Assembly (NCBI GenBank): GCA_946410505.1
Contig: CAMKAP010000020.1
Coordinates: 1 to 15,785 of the forward strand
Length of the DNA: 15,785 nt
Direction of reading: 5' to 3'
From: an uncultured Clostridia bacterium
GTDB taxonomy: Bacteria > Bacillota_A > Clostridia > Oscillospirales > Oscillospiraceae
Each line of letters begins with the position of its first letter. Positions within the stretch are counted from its first letter, which is position 1. Position numbers and translations under genes: made by a program. Under the pieces are notes generated by a model, which was not told where the DNA came from, ran no database searches, and saw nothing but the letters and a program-made list of their open reading frames with translations. Shown piece after piece: positions 1 to 6,557 of the stretch.

Positions 1-556
1 TGGAGGCGTGGACGGTGGTCATGAGGCCTTCGACAACGCCGAAGTTGTCATTGACGACCTTGGTGATGGGAGCCAGGCAGTTGGTGGTGCAGGAGGCGTT
101 GGACACAAACTGCATGTCGGGGGTGTACTTGTCGAGGTTAACGCCGCAGACGAACATCGGGGTATCGTCCTTCGCGGGGCCGGACATGATGACGACCTTG
201 GCGCCGGCATTGATATGGGCCTGGGCCTTCTCCTTGGTCAGGTACACGCCGGTGCACTCGAGAACATACTCGACACCCAGCTCGCCCCAGGGCAGGAGGT
301 TCGCGTCACGATAGGTCTTGTCGGAGAGGATCTTGACGACCTTGCCGTTGACGGTGATGGTGCTGTCTTCGTCGTTGCTGGAGACTTCGCCATTGAAACG
401 GCCGTGGACGGAATCGTACTTCACGCAGTAAGCGACGTGGGAAGCGGGATGACCCGGAGCGCTGATGGCGACGACCTCGACGTCGTCAGACTGGATAGCG
501 GCGCGGAAAGCCAGGGAGCCGATGCGGCCGAAGCCATTGATGCCAACTTTGATCAT
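1..556 (-). CDS. gap: Glyceraldehyde-3-phosphate dehydrogenase, N-terminal part (cut by window edge)
   Basis: This is the glycolytic enzyme that oxidises glyceraldehyde-3-phosphate with NAD+ and phosphate to 1,3-bisphosphoglycerate in the cytoplasm. The visible 185 codons begin [13 protein letters not shown], the family's dinucleotide-binding glycine motif. They contain the active-site block [11 protein letters not shown], with the catalytic cysteine at about residue 156. The chosen ATG (554-556) is preceded by GGAGGA at 565-570, and the protein aligns from its first residue with known GapA proteins. The rest of the gene lies left of the window. It is divergent from the histidine-kinase-like gene. 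Its own promoter with an extended -10 is at 644-673, leaving an untranslated leader of roughly 80 nt that holds a small CGCTC/GAGCG stem at 625-638. Identity is very secure. Whether it is the glycolytic or a second paralogous gap cannot be told from this fragment. Confidence 0.97.
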   Translation of the reverse strand, partial: MIKVGINGFGRIGSLAFRAAIQSDDVEVVAISAPGHPASHVAYCVKYDSVHGRFNGEVSSNDEDSTITVNGKVVKILSDKTYRDANLLPWGELGVEYVLECTGVYLTKEKAQAHINAGAKVVIMSGPAKDDTPMFVCGVNLDKYTPDMQFVSNASCTTNCLAPITKVVNDNFGVVEGLMTTVHAS

Positions 557-643
557 GAATAATATCCTCCATTTTTATGAGATTCCAGATCTTTCTACGG
601 CAAAAGCTTCCGAAAAAGCCTCTGCGCTCTTATGAGCGTTTAA

Positions 644-673
644 ATTGTAACATATACTATCTGCAAAAATCAA
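644..673 (-). promoter_or_regulatory. gap: Sigma-A promoter of gap with extended -10
   Basis: Read on the minus strand there is TTGATT (668-673) as -35, an 18-bp spacer and TACAAT (644-649) as -10. TGT directly upstream of the -10 gives an extended -10 element. Transcription would start near 637. Confidence 0.7.
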
Positions 674-747
674 GTTTTCTTTCTATGGATTCTGTCCAAA
701 AAAGTGCCGAAATTTTGGGGGAAATCGGTCAATTTTTCCTCTCGTTC

Positions 748-776
748 TTGTGTATTTTGTCGAGCTTTGTTATGAT
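748..776 (+). promoter_or_regulatory. Sigma-A promoter of the histidine-kinase-like gene, extended -10
   Basis: TTGTGT (748-753), a 17-bp spacer and TATGAT (771-776) preceded by TGT. The predicted start is near 783, leaving an untranslated leader of about 54 nt. This also shows that the upstream in-frame ATG at 750 cannot be the translation start. Confidence 0.6.
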
Positions 777-836
777 GGGGATAAAACAGCAGGAGTTCAG
801 CCGCCAGCCTCCCCGCCGGCGGGAAGGGAGTATGCC

Positions 837-1895
837 ATGATCCAGAATTCTCTCGATATTCTCACACTCTCCGGCGAGGCCGCCCTCTGCACCCGGGGCA
901 GCGTGATCCGCTATGCAAACGCCCCGGCCCTGGCGCTCCTGGGGCAGGACTGCGTCGGGCGCACGGTGCGGGAAGTCTTCGGCGAGGAGCTGAACGCCGT
1001 GCAGAGCGCAGGCTTCCTTACCGACTTCACCCTGCGCGGCAGAAACTGTGTCGCCCGCTTTGCGAGGATGGAAAAGGGCTACCTGATCTTCCTCTCCGCC
1101 GAAGAAGCCGATCTCTCCGTCTTAAACGACCCGATGCTCTTCAGCCTGCGCAGCTGCCTGATGAACATGGGCATCGTGGCCGACAGTCTGCGCGCAGCCG
1201 CAGAGCAGCGGGAGGACGACACGCTGCTCCGCCACACCGCCTCCATGACCGGCTGCTACTTCCGACTGATGCGGCAGGTGGAAAACGCGGGCTTCGTACT
1301 GAACCTGCTGCGCAACGACTGTGCCTTCAACCCCTGCCGGGTGGACCTGGGCGAGATCTGCCGCTGCACCGCCGAGGCCCTTTCGGCCTTCTTCCCCCGG
1401 GTGGAGATCGAAACCGCGCTGGACTGCGAGGCGCACATCGCCGCTGATCCCCTGCTCTTCAAGCAGATGCTGAGCAATCTGCTGGATAACTGCCTTGTCC
1501 ATGCGGACTGTACGCACATCCGTCTGCGCCTGAGCGAGACGCCTAACAGTCTGCTGCTCTCGGTGACGGACGATGGCTGCGGCATTCCCCAGGAAGCGCT
1601 GCACCAGACCTTCGACCGCTACCGCTACCACTTCGACGCCGGGCAGATGGGACGCGGCGCCGGTCTGGGGCTGAGCGTGGCGCGGGGCGTCGCCCGGCTT
1701 CACGGCGGCGCGCTGATGCTGGAAAGCCGCCCCGGCAAGGGGACGGCGGTGCGCGTCACGCTCAGCCGGAATCTGGCATGCGCGGGGCAGCTCCACCAGC
1801 ACGCGGAGGGTTCCGCCTTCAGCACCCGGGATCTGCTGGCCGGCTTTGCCGACTGTCTGCCCGAAGAGGCTTTTTCGGAAAAATACCTGGATTGA
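837..1895 (+). CDS. Soluble histidine-kinase-like protein (PAS-like + HATPase) lacking the H-box histidine
   Basis: The 352-residue protein has no signal peptide or membrane segment. Residues 10-95 look like a degenerate PAS sensor domain. Residues about 100-160 hold two helices like a dimerisation/phosphoacceptor domain. Residues 205-312 form a HATPase_c domain with an N-box (MLSNLLDNCLVHA, 211-223), a G1 box (DDGCGIP, 245-251) and a G2 box (GRGAGLGL, 272-279), so ATP binding is likely. At the phosphoacceptor helix the sequence reads LFSLRSCLMNM, where canonical kinases have SHELRTPLTSI. The histidine position appears to be Phe102. No response regulator gene is adjacent. The start was chosen at 837 because GGGAG at 826-830 sits 6 nt upstream and the PAS-like segment begins there. 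It may be a kinase using another histidine (for example His133), a phosphatase or an ATP-dependent partner protein. Confidence 0.82.
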   Translation: MIQNSLDILTLSGEAALCTRGSVIRYANAPALALLGQDCVGRTVREVFGEELNAVQSAGFLTDFTLRGRNCVARFARMEKGYLIFLSAEEADLSVLNDPMLFSLRSCLMNMGIVADSLRAAAEQREDDTLLRHTASMTGCYFRLMRQVENAGFVLNLLRNDCAFNPCRVDLGEICRCTAEALSAFFPRVEIETALDCEAHIAADPLLFKQMLSNLLDNCLVHADCTHIRLRLSETPNSLLLSVTDDGCGIPQEALHQTFDRYRYHFDAGQMGRGAGLGLSVARGVARLHGGALMLESRPGKGTAVRVTLSRNLACAGQLHQHAEGSAFSTRDLLAGFADCLPEEAFSEKYLD

Positions 1896-1898
1896 CAG

Positions 1899-1932
1899 AC
1901 AGAGCCTGCCGCCTGCAGGCTCTGTCCTTTTT
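1899..1932 (+). terminator. Intrinsic terminator after the kinase-like gene
   Basis: An 11-bp perfect stem ACAGAGCCTGC / GCAGGCTCTGT (1899-1909 and 1915-1925) with a 5-nt loop is followed by CC and five T. It starts 3 nt after the stop codon. It lies between convergent genes, so the hairpin may also help end the LCP transcript, but the minus strand has no T tract. Confidence 0.9.
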
Positions 1933-1944
1933 CATTTATCCCGC

Positions 1945-3204
1945 TCAGCCCACCGTGACCGCCGCGATCCAGTCATCCCCGGGCGTGAGCGCGTTATCGC
2001 CTTCGTCCGGCACGATCACGGCGGGCGTTTCCGCCTCCTCCGGCACCTCGGCACCCCCGGGTGTGACCGTGATGATCCTTGGCCCATCTGAGGGCTCGGG
2101 CGTCGGTTCGGGTCCGGGTGTCGCAGCCGGCGCGGCCACGGGCGCCGTCCAGCTGTAATACCAGGCGCCCCGCAGCGCCTGCGTGCCGGTGAATCCGTTC
2201 TCTCCGCGATACACCAGGTCCAGATCCGCCGCGGTGATCTCCCGGTCTGTGGGATTAAAACTCTCGTTGAGCATGGTGAGCCAGTCCCAAAGACGTACGA
2301 CCGCGTAGCTGTATTTATGCACGGTCGCACTCTCTGTGGGCAGTGTCTCAAACTGCAGGTCCTCACCGCGGCACTTCAGCGCCTGCCGCGCATACCAGGC
2401 CATGTTGGCGGCAGTCAGATCCGTGTCCACGGCTCCGGCCAGATACTCCGCCGCCTTCATCAGGTTGGGGATGCTGCCCAGGGAGGAAAACTGCTCCAGT
2501 GACGCCCGCAGGAAGTTCTGCTGCATTTCGATGCGGCCCAGGTCGCCGCTGACGTAGCCGCTGCGGTAGCGACAGAGACCCATCACCTGTTCGCCGCTGA
2601 GCGTCTGCTCCCCCGGCTCCAGGTGGATGTGCAGATTCTGGGTCGGATCATCGTAGTGCATGGCCTGGGGAACCTCAAAGCGCAGGCCGCCCAGCAAATC
2701 CACGGCATAGATCAGGTCCTTGAGGTCCAGCACCATATAGTTATCCGGCTCAAAGCCCGTCAGCATGCGCACATGGCGGCGCAGCGCGTCGATGCCGTTG
2801 CCGCCCTGGAGCCGATCGCCCCAGTAGACGGCGTTGACCTTGCGCACCTCCCAGTCGGCATTTACCAGGGTGTCACGGGGAATACTCACCACGTGCAGGC
2901 TGTGCGATCCCGTGTCCAGGCGGCAGAGCAGGAGGGTGTCGGTGTTGCCGTTGCCGTCGTCGTTGCCCACGACGAGCAGAGTGTAGACGCCGCCTGGTTC
3001 CTCGGCAGCCGACGCCTCGGCGGCCGTCGGGGTCGGCGATACAGTCTCCTCCGGAGGCAGGGCGCGGGCGCTCAGCGGCGCTTCGTTCTTCTCCGGCGGC
3101 GTCTCCCAGATTCTGTACACACTGTACAGAGCGATGAGCGCCACGGCGGCAACCAGCGCGCAGGTGATCAGAAAACGGAGCGATTTGGGCATTTTGTTTT
3201 TCAT
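1945..3204 (-). CDS. LytR-CpsA-Psr (LCP) family cell-wall glycopolymer ligase
   Basis: LCP proteins sit in the membrane and transfer undecaprenyl-linked glycopolymers such as teichoic acids or capsule onto peptidoglycan. This 419-residue protein has a short basic N-terminus, one membrane helix (about residues 10-28), a low-complexity Pro/Glu/Ala stretch and then the LCP domain. Signature pieces are SIPRDTLV, RKVNAVYWGD, the lipid-pocket segment LLGGLRFEVP, and RYRSGYVSGDLGRIEMQQ with the conserved arginines and aspartate. About 70 C-terminal residues rich in Pro, Glu and Thr follow the catalytic domain and look like a wall-spanning or disordered tail. The start at 3204 is chosen because GAGGAA at 3212-3217 is 7 nt upstream and the putative -10 at 3226-3231 excludes longer versions. 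The substrate polymer cannot be told from the sequence. Confidence 0.92.
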   Translation of the reverse strand: MKNKMPKSLRFLITCALVAAVALIALYSVYRIWETPPEKNEAPLSARALPPEETVSPTPTAAEASAAEEPGGVYTLLVVGNDDGNGNTDTLLLCRLDTGSHSLHVVSIPRDTLVNADWEVRKVNAVYWGDRLQGGNGIDALRRHVRMLTGFEPDNYMVLDLKDLIYAVDLLGGLRFEVPQAMHYDDPTQNLHIHLEPGEQTLSGEQVMGLCRYRSGYVSGDLGRIEMQQNFLRASLEQFSSLGSIPNLMKAAEYLAGAVDTDLTAANMAWYARQALKCRGEDLQFETLPTESATVHKYSYAVVRLWDWLTMLNESFNPTDREITAADLDLVYRGENGFTGTQALRGAWYYSWTAPVAAPAATPGPEPTPEPSDGPRIITVTPGGAEVPEEAETPAVIVPDEGDNALTPGDDWIAAVTVG

Positions 3205-3225
3205 AGTATGATTCCTCATGCGGAC

Positions 3226-3292
3226 AGTATAACGGATTTGGATCATTTTTCCTCTTAAGAATCCTGAAGAACTTCTTAAAAATTCTGAATAA
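3226..3292 (-). promoter_or_regulatory. LCP gene promoter: good -10, no -35, four phased direct repeats
   Basis: On the minus strand TATACT (3226-3231) is a near-perfect -10, but the -35 position (3249-3254) reads GAGGAA. From there upstream lie four copies of a 7-mer, written on the plus strand as CTTAAGA (3254), CTGAAGA (3264), CTTAAAA (3275) and CTGAATA (3285). They are spaced 10, 11 and 10 bp, one helical turn each. The outer pairs form a 19-bp direct repeat with period 21 (16 of 19 identical). This layout is typical of OmpR/PhoB-type activator sites that replace a -35 element. The regulator is unknown. Confidence 0.5.
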
Positions 3293-3356
3293 TCCACAAA
3301 GAAGTATCGCCTTTCCCCATTTCTTTTATACTATTGCATAAAAATATCCGCAGCGC

Positions 3357-3387
3357 TTGACTTTAACACCAAAAAGTGTTAAAGTCA
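3357..3387 (+). promoter_or_regulatory. Promoter with overlapping perfect 12-bp palindrome (putative operator)
   Basis: TTGACT (3357-3362) as -35, a 17-bp spacer and TAAAGT (3380-3385) as a weak -10. The same bases form a perfect inverted repeat, TGACTTTAACAC (3358-3369) and GTGTTAAAGTCA (3376-3387), with a 6-bp centre CAAAAA. A repressor dimer bound here would cover both promoter boxes. It could alternatively be an RNA hairpin if transcription begins further upstream, where TATACT at 3327-3332 has no clear -35. Confidence 0.6.
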
Positions 3388-3417
3388 GGTCAACTCTTAG
3401 AGAGACAGGAGATCATT

Positions 3418-3471
3418 ATGATTCGTCATTTTGTCAGCTATTACCGCTATTACTTTGAAGGGAAAAAGTAA
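3418..3471 (+). CDS. Tyr-rich leader peptide, 17 aa
   Basis: A short open frame encodes MIRHFVSYYRYYFEGKK and ends with tandem stops TAA TAG. It has an excellent ribosome binding site, AGGAG at 3407-3411, 6 nt before the ATG. Four of the six residues 8-13 are tyrosine (codons TAT TAC, CGC, TAT TAC), followed by phenylalanine. A clustered single amino acid followed by a stop, an antiterminator and an intrinsic terminator is the classical architecture of a ribosome-stalling leader, as in pheL or trpL of enteric bacteria. It precedes the aromatic-amino-acid-type ABC transporter operon, so a tyrosine (or Tyr/Phe) supply sensor is inferred. The peptide itself probably has no function once made. 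Confidence 0.72.
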   Translation: MIRHFVSYYRYYFEGKK

Positions 3472-3545
3472 TAGCCGTTTGTGCTGCAAAAAGACCGCGT
3501 CACACCGATTCAACAGGCCGCACGAACAAGCGTGTGGCTTTTTTT
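3446..3545 (+). promoter_or_regulatory. Transcription attenuator: leader hairpin, antiterminator and intrinsic terminator
   Basis: Three structures follow each other. (1) GCTATTACTTT (3446-3456) pairs perfectly with AAAGTAATAGC (3465-3475), joining the second Tyr pair to the stop codons. (2) GTTTGTGCTGC (3477-3487) can pair with GCCGCACGAAC (3517-3527): nine Watson-Crick pairs, one G-U and one mismatch. (3) GCCGCACG (3517-3524) pairs with CGTGTGGC (3531-3538, one G-U), followed by seven T (3539-3545), an intrinsic terminator. Structures 2 and 3 share the 3517-3524 strand and exclude each other. A ribosome that reaches the stop codon would cover 3477-3483 and favour termination. A ribosome stalled at the Tyr codons leaves it free for antitermination. 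The mechanism is inferred. Confidence 0.68.
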
Positions 3546-3576
3546 GTTGGATATACTGTATTGGAGGGACATACAA

Positions 3577-4548
3577 ATGAAAAAGATTCTTGCCATCCTC
3601 TGCGCGCTGACTCTTGTCTTCGCGCTGTGCGCCTGCGGCAACTCCGCGGCGCCTGCTTCCGCCCCCGCAGACAAGGTTTACAACGTGGGTGTCTGCCAGC
3701 TGGTGCAGCATGTGGCGCTGGACAAGGCCACTGAGGGTTTCAGTGACGCGCTGAAGGAAAAGCTCGGCGAAAGCGTCAACATCAACATCCAGAATGCCTC
3801 CGGCGATTCCGCCACCTGCGCCACCATCGTCAACACCTTCGTCTCCGATGAGGTCGATCTGATCATGGCCAACGCTACCCCCGCCCTGCAGGCTGCACAG
3901 GCCGCCACCAACGTAATCCCCATTCTGGGCACCTCCATCACCGAGTACGGCGTTGCCCTGGGTCTGGACGGCTTTGACGGCAAGACCGGCATCAACGTCT
4001 CCGGCACCTCCGACCTGGCGCCCCTGGACGGGCAGGCTGACGTTCTGGCTGAGCTCTTCCCCGACGCAGCCTCCGTCGGCATCCTCTACTGCTCCGCCGA
4101 AGCCAACTCCAAGTACCAGGTGCAGGCCATCACCCCCTTCCTGGAGGCCCACGGCTACACCGTGAATACCTATACCTTCGCCGACTCCAATGACGTGGCC
4201 GCCGTCACCGCCACCGCCTGCGACGAAAACGACGTCCTCTACATCCCCACCGACAACACCGCCGCCAACTGCGCCGAGGCCATCAACAACGTGGCTCTGC
4301 CCGCGGGCGTTCCCATCATCTGCGGGGAAGAAAACCTCTGCGCCGGCTGCGGTGTGGCAACCCTCTCCATCTCCTACTACGACATCGGCTACGCCACCGG
4401 TCTGATGGCATATGAGATTCTTGCCAACGGGGCCGACGTCTCCTCCATGGAGATCCAGTACGCGCCTCAGTTCACCAAGGAGTACAACGCCGCCAACTGT
4501 GAGGCGCTGAACATCTCCGTCCCTGCCGACTACGTCGCCATCGGCTGA
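3577..4548 (+). CDS. ABC transporter substrate-binding lipoprotein, TrpX-like (ABC_sub_bind family)
   Basis: This is the extracytoplasmic binding component of the importer encoded by the next two genes. The 323-residue protein starts with a lipoprotein signal peptide (MKKILAILCALTLVFALCAC) with lipobox LCAC and lipidated Cys20. A short Ala/Pro/Ser linker and a two-lobed periplasmic-binding-like fold follow. Segments such as NVGVCQLVQHVALDKATEGF, the ANATPALQAAQAAT region and IPTDNTAAN are typical of the ABC_sub_bind (PF04392) family, which includes the tryptophan transporter component TrpX of Bacillota. The start is set by GGAGGG at 3563-3568, 8 nt before the ATG. The Tyr-rich attenuator upstream suggests tyrosine or mixed aromatic substrates rather than tryptophan. 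The specificity is inference. Confidence 0.9.
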   Translation: MKKILAILCALTLVFALCACGNSAAPASAPADKVYNVGVCQLVQHVALDKATEGFSDALKEKLGESVNINIQNASGDSATCATIVNTFVSDEVDLIMANATPALQAAQAATNVIPILGTSITEYGVALGLDGFDGKTGINVSGTSDLAPLDGQADVLAELFPDAASVGILYCSAEANSKYQVQAITPFLEAHGYTVNTYTFADSNDVAAVTATACDENDVLYIPTDNTAANCAEAINNVALPAGVPIICGEENLCAGCGVATLSISYYDIGYATGLMAYEILANGADVSSMEIQYAPQFTKEYNAANCEALNISVPADYVAIG

Positions 4549-4557
4549 ACAGAAGAC

Positions 4558-4588
4558 GCCGGGATGCCCGCGGCATCCCGGCAGTTTT
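4558..4588 (+). terminator. Hairpin between binding protein and permease genes (partial terminator or mRNA stabiliser)
   Basis: A perfect 11-bp stem GCCGGGATGCC / GGCATCCCGGC (4558-4568 and 4572-4582) with a 3-nt loop is followed only by AGTTTTG. The weak T tract suggests partial termination or protection of the upstream message, which would keep binding-protein mRNA above transporter mRNA. A second small stem, CGCCG-TTCG-CGGCG, follows a few bases downstream, before the permease ribosome binding site. Confidence 0.6.
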
Positions 4589-4659
4589 GAGTCCTGCGCC
4601 GTTCGCGGCGGAGTCTCTCATTTCTAAAAAAACGATTTGTACGTACAGGAGAAATATTC

Positions 4660-5607
4660 GTGGCTGCTTATTTCGCTTCTCTGAGCTTTCTCAAGCTGCT
4701 CAAAAGCATGCCCGGCGGCATCGCCCAGGGTCTGATCTGGGGGTTGATGGCGCTGGGACTGTATATCACCTTTCGGCTGCTGGACGTGGCCGACCTGACG
4801 GTAGACGGCTCCTTTACCACCGGCGGCGCCGTGACCGTAATGCTGATCCTCGCCGGCTGGCCCGCCTGGGCGGCGCTGCTTATGGCCGTGCTGGCCGGGC
4901 TCCTGGCCGGGCTCGTCACCGGTCTTCTGCACACCCGCCTCGGCATCCCCGCGATCCTCGCGGGAATCCTGACACAGCTTTCGCTCTATTCCATCAACCT
5001 GAGGATCATGGGCATGTCAGCCAACAAAGCCGTCAGTGTGGACAAGTATCACCTGCTGCTCACTTCCCGCAACATTCCCGCCTCCATCCTCACGGGCACA
5101 ATCTTCGCTCTGGTCCTCATCTCCATCTACTACTGGTATTTCGGCACCGAGCAGGGCTCTGCCCTGCGCGCCACGGGCGCCAATCCCGCCATGAGCCGCG
5201 CCCAGGGCATCAACGTGGACAGCATGAAGGTGCTGGGCCTTGCCTTCTCCAACGGCATCGTGGCCCTCTCCGGGGGACTGATGAGCCAGTACCAGGGCTT
5301 CGCGGACATCAACATGGGCCGCGGCGCCATCGTCATCGGCCTGGCCGCCGTCATCATCGGCGAGGTCATCGGCAACGCCCTGCTGCGCAAGTACATCAAC
5401 TTTTTCGTCACTCTGTGCTTCGTGGTCGTCGGCGGCGTGCTGTATTATCTTGTGATCGTGATCGTCCTCTGGCTCAAGCTCAACTCCAACGACCTCAAGC
5501 TCTTTACCGCCGTGGTCGTGGCGCTGTTCCTGGCTCTCCCCTATCTTCGCGGCCAGCGCAAGAGTTCCTTTGCAAAGCTGAAGAAGGGGGGCGGGCAGCA
5601 TGCTTGA
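4660..5607 (+). CDS. ABC transporter permease, TrpY-like (branched-chain type, BPD_transp_2)
   Basis: This is the membrane-channel subunit of the importer. The 315-residue protein is strongly hydrophobic, with roughly eight or nine predicted helices. It carries family features such as GLIWGLMALGLYITFRLLDV and DLTVDGSFTTGGAV near the N-terminus, the cytoplasmic coupling segment ALRATGANPAMSRAQGI, and NMGRGAIVIGLAAVIIGEVI. These match the putative permeases that pair with ABC_sub_bind lipoproteins. The start is a GTG at 4660, supported by AGGAG at 4647-4651, 8 nt upstream. Its 3' end overlaps the ATPase gene by 8 bp, showing translational coupling. The last 30 residues are basic and cytoplasmic. 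Confidence 0.92.
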   Translation: MAAYFASLSFLKLLKSMPGGIAQGLIWGLMALGLYITFRLLDVADLTVDGSFTTGGAVTVMLILAGWPAWAALLMAVLAGLLAGLVTGLLHTRLGIPAILAGILTQLSLYSINLRIMGMSANKAVSVDKYHLLLTSRNIPASILTGTIFALVLISIYYWYFGTEQGSALRATGANPAMSRAQGINVDSMKVLGLAFSNGIVALSGGLMSQYQGFADINMGRGAIVIGLAAVIIGEVIGNALLRKYINFFVTLCFVVVGGVLYYLVIVIVLWLKLNSNDLKLFTAVVVALFLALPYLRGQRKSSFAKLKKGGGQHA

Positions 5608-6397
5608 CGTAACCGGCATCAGCAAAACCTTTAACCCCGGCACAATCAATGAGAAAAAGGCCCTCTGCGGCCTGAGCCTGCACCTGGACCCCGGCGATTT
5701 TGTCACCGTTATCGGCGGAAACGGTGCGGGAAAGTCCACGCTGTTAAACGCCATCGCGGGCGTATGGCCCGTGGACGAGGGGCGGATCGTGCTCGACGGA
5801 AACGACATCACCGCGCTTCCCGAATATAAGCGCGCCTTCCTGATCGGCCGCGTATTCCAGGACCCCATGATGGGCACCGCACCGAACATGCAGCTGGAGG
5901 AAAACCTGGCCCTGGCCAGACGCCGCGGAGAAAAGCGCGGGCTGCGCTGGGGCGTGACCAAGGCAGAGCGTGAGGAGTATCACGAGCGTCTCAAAGCTTT
6001 GGGTCTCGGCCTGGAGGACAGGATGACCGCGAAGGTCGGGCTGCTCTCCGGCGGCCAGCGCCAGGCGCTGACCCTGCTGATGGCCTCGCTGCGCAAGCCA
6101 AAGCTCCTCCTCCTGGACGAGCATACGGCGGCTCTGGACCCCGCCACTGCCAGAAAGGTGCTGGAGCTCTCCGACAGCATCGTGCAGGAAAACGGACTCA
6201 CCACCCTGATGATCACCCACAACATGTCCGACGCCATTCGCCACGGCAACCGGCTCATCATGATGAACGAGGGGCAGATCATTCTGGACGTACGGGGCGA
6301 AGAGAAAGCCCACCTGACCAAGCGCGAGCTGATGGACAAGTTCTCCCAGCTCTCCGGAAGCAGCGTGGAAAGCGACGCGATGCTCCTGTCAAAGTAA
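5600..6397 (+). CDS. ABC transporter ATP-binding protein, TrpZ-like
   Basis: This is the ATPase that powers the importer. All ABC motifs are present in the 265 residues: Walker A GGNGAGKST (39-47), Q-loop Gln87 in VFQDP, signature LSGGQ (149-153), Walker B LLLLDE (169-174), D-loop ALDP and switch His207 in ITHNM. The ATG lies inside the end of the permease gene and a purine-rich AGAAGGGGGG sits upstream, so the two are co-translated. The substrate is set by the binding protein and permease. Three complete and consecutive genes indicate a working importer. Confidence 0.95.
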   Translation: MLDVTGISKTFNPGTINEKKALCGLSLHLDPGDFVTVIGGNGAGKSTLLNAIAGVWPVDEGRIVLDGNDITALPEYKRAFLIGRVFQDPMMGTAPNMQLEENLALARRRGEKRGLRWGVTKAEREEYHERLKALGLGLEDRMTAKVGLLSGGQRQALTLLMASLRKPKLLLLDEHTAALDPATARKVLELSDSIVQENGLTTLMITHNMSDAIRHGNRLIMMNEGQIILDVRGEEKAHLTKRELMDKFSQLSGSSVESDAMLLSK

Positions 6398-6407
6398 AGA
6401 AACAGCA

Positions 6408-6433
6408 AAAGGATCGGCTCCTGCCGATCCTTT
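6408..6433 (+). terminator. Terminator hairpin of the ABC importer operon
   Basis: A perfect 11-bp stem AAAGGATCGGC / GCCGATCCTTT (6408-6418 and 6423-6433) with loop TCCT lies 10 nt after the ATPase stop. The T run is partly inside the stem and continues only as CGTCGTCTTTG, so it may be leaky. Confidence 0.78.
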
Positions 6434-6510
6434 CGTCGTCTTTGTTCGGAAGTACACTATACAATAAAGATAAGCTGTATTCAAGGCGAAACCTGCGAAA
6501 TGCGCCCCCC

Positions 6511-6557
6511 CGTTCTTTCTTTTCTTCTTGAGAAAAGAAAGAACGCGCCGCGCGGCG
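6511..6557. repeat. Long perfect hairpin plus GC palindrome, probably a dispersed intergenic repeat
   Basis: CGTTCTTTCTTTTCT (6511-6525) and AGAAAAGAAAGAACG (6531-6545) are perfect complements (15 bp) around a 5-nt loop. The perfect 12-bp palindrome CGCCGCGCGGCG (6546-6557) follows directly. Further right, TAAGAAAGAAAAGAG (from about 6560) repeats the right arm with changes. The remainder of the 6434-6722 gap holds GC-rich low-complexity sequence (GCTTCGCTTCGCTCGCGCCGC, about 6622-6645) and no convincing gene. The hairpin lacks a T tract on either strand, so it is not a simple terminator. The structure and base composition resemble REP-like intergenic elements. Other copies are needed to prove this. 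Confidence 0.55.

Noticed and set aside
577..840. Open frame of 87 codons upstream of the kinase-like gene
   Set aside because: It runs through the gap promoter, the kinase promoter and its leader. Its translation resembles no protein and it has no ribosome binding site.
2623..3258. Open frame of 211 codons on the plus strand
   Set aside because: It is antisense to the LCP gene, whose domain motifs are unmistakable. The translation has no recognisable features.
3388..3576. T-box riboswitch before the importer operon
   Set aside because: T-boxes are the expected control for TrpXYZ-type operons, but I could not find the conserved T-box sequence or a specifier loop. The leader peptide and alternative hairpins explain the region better.
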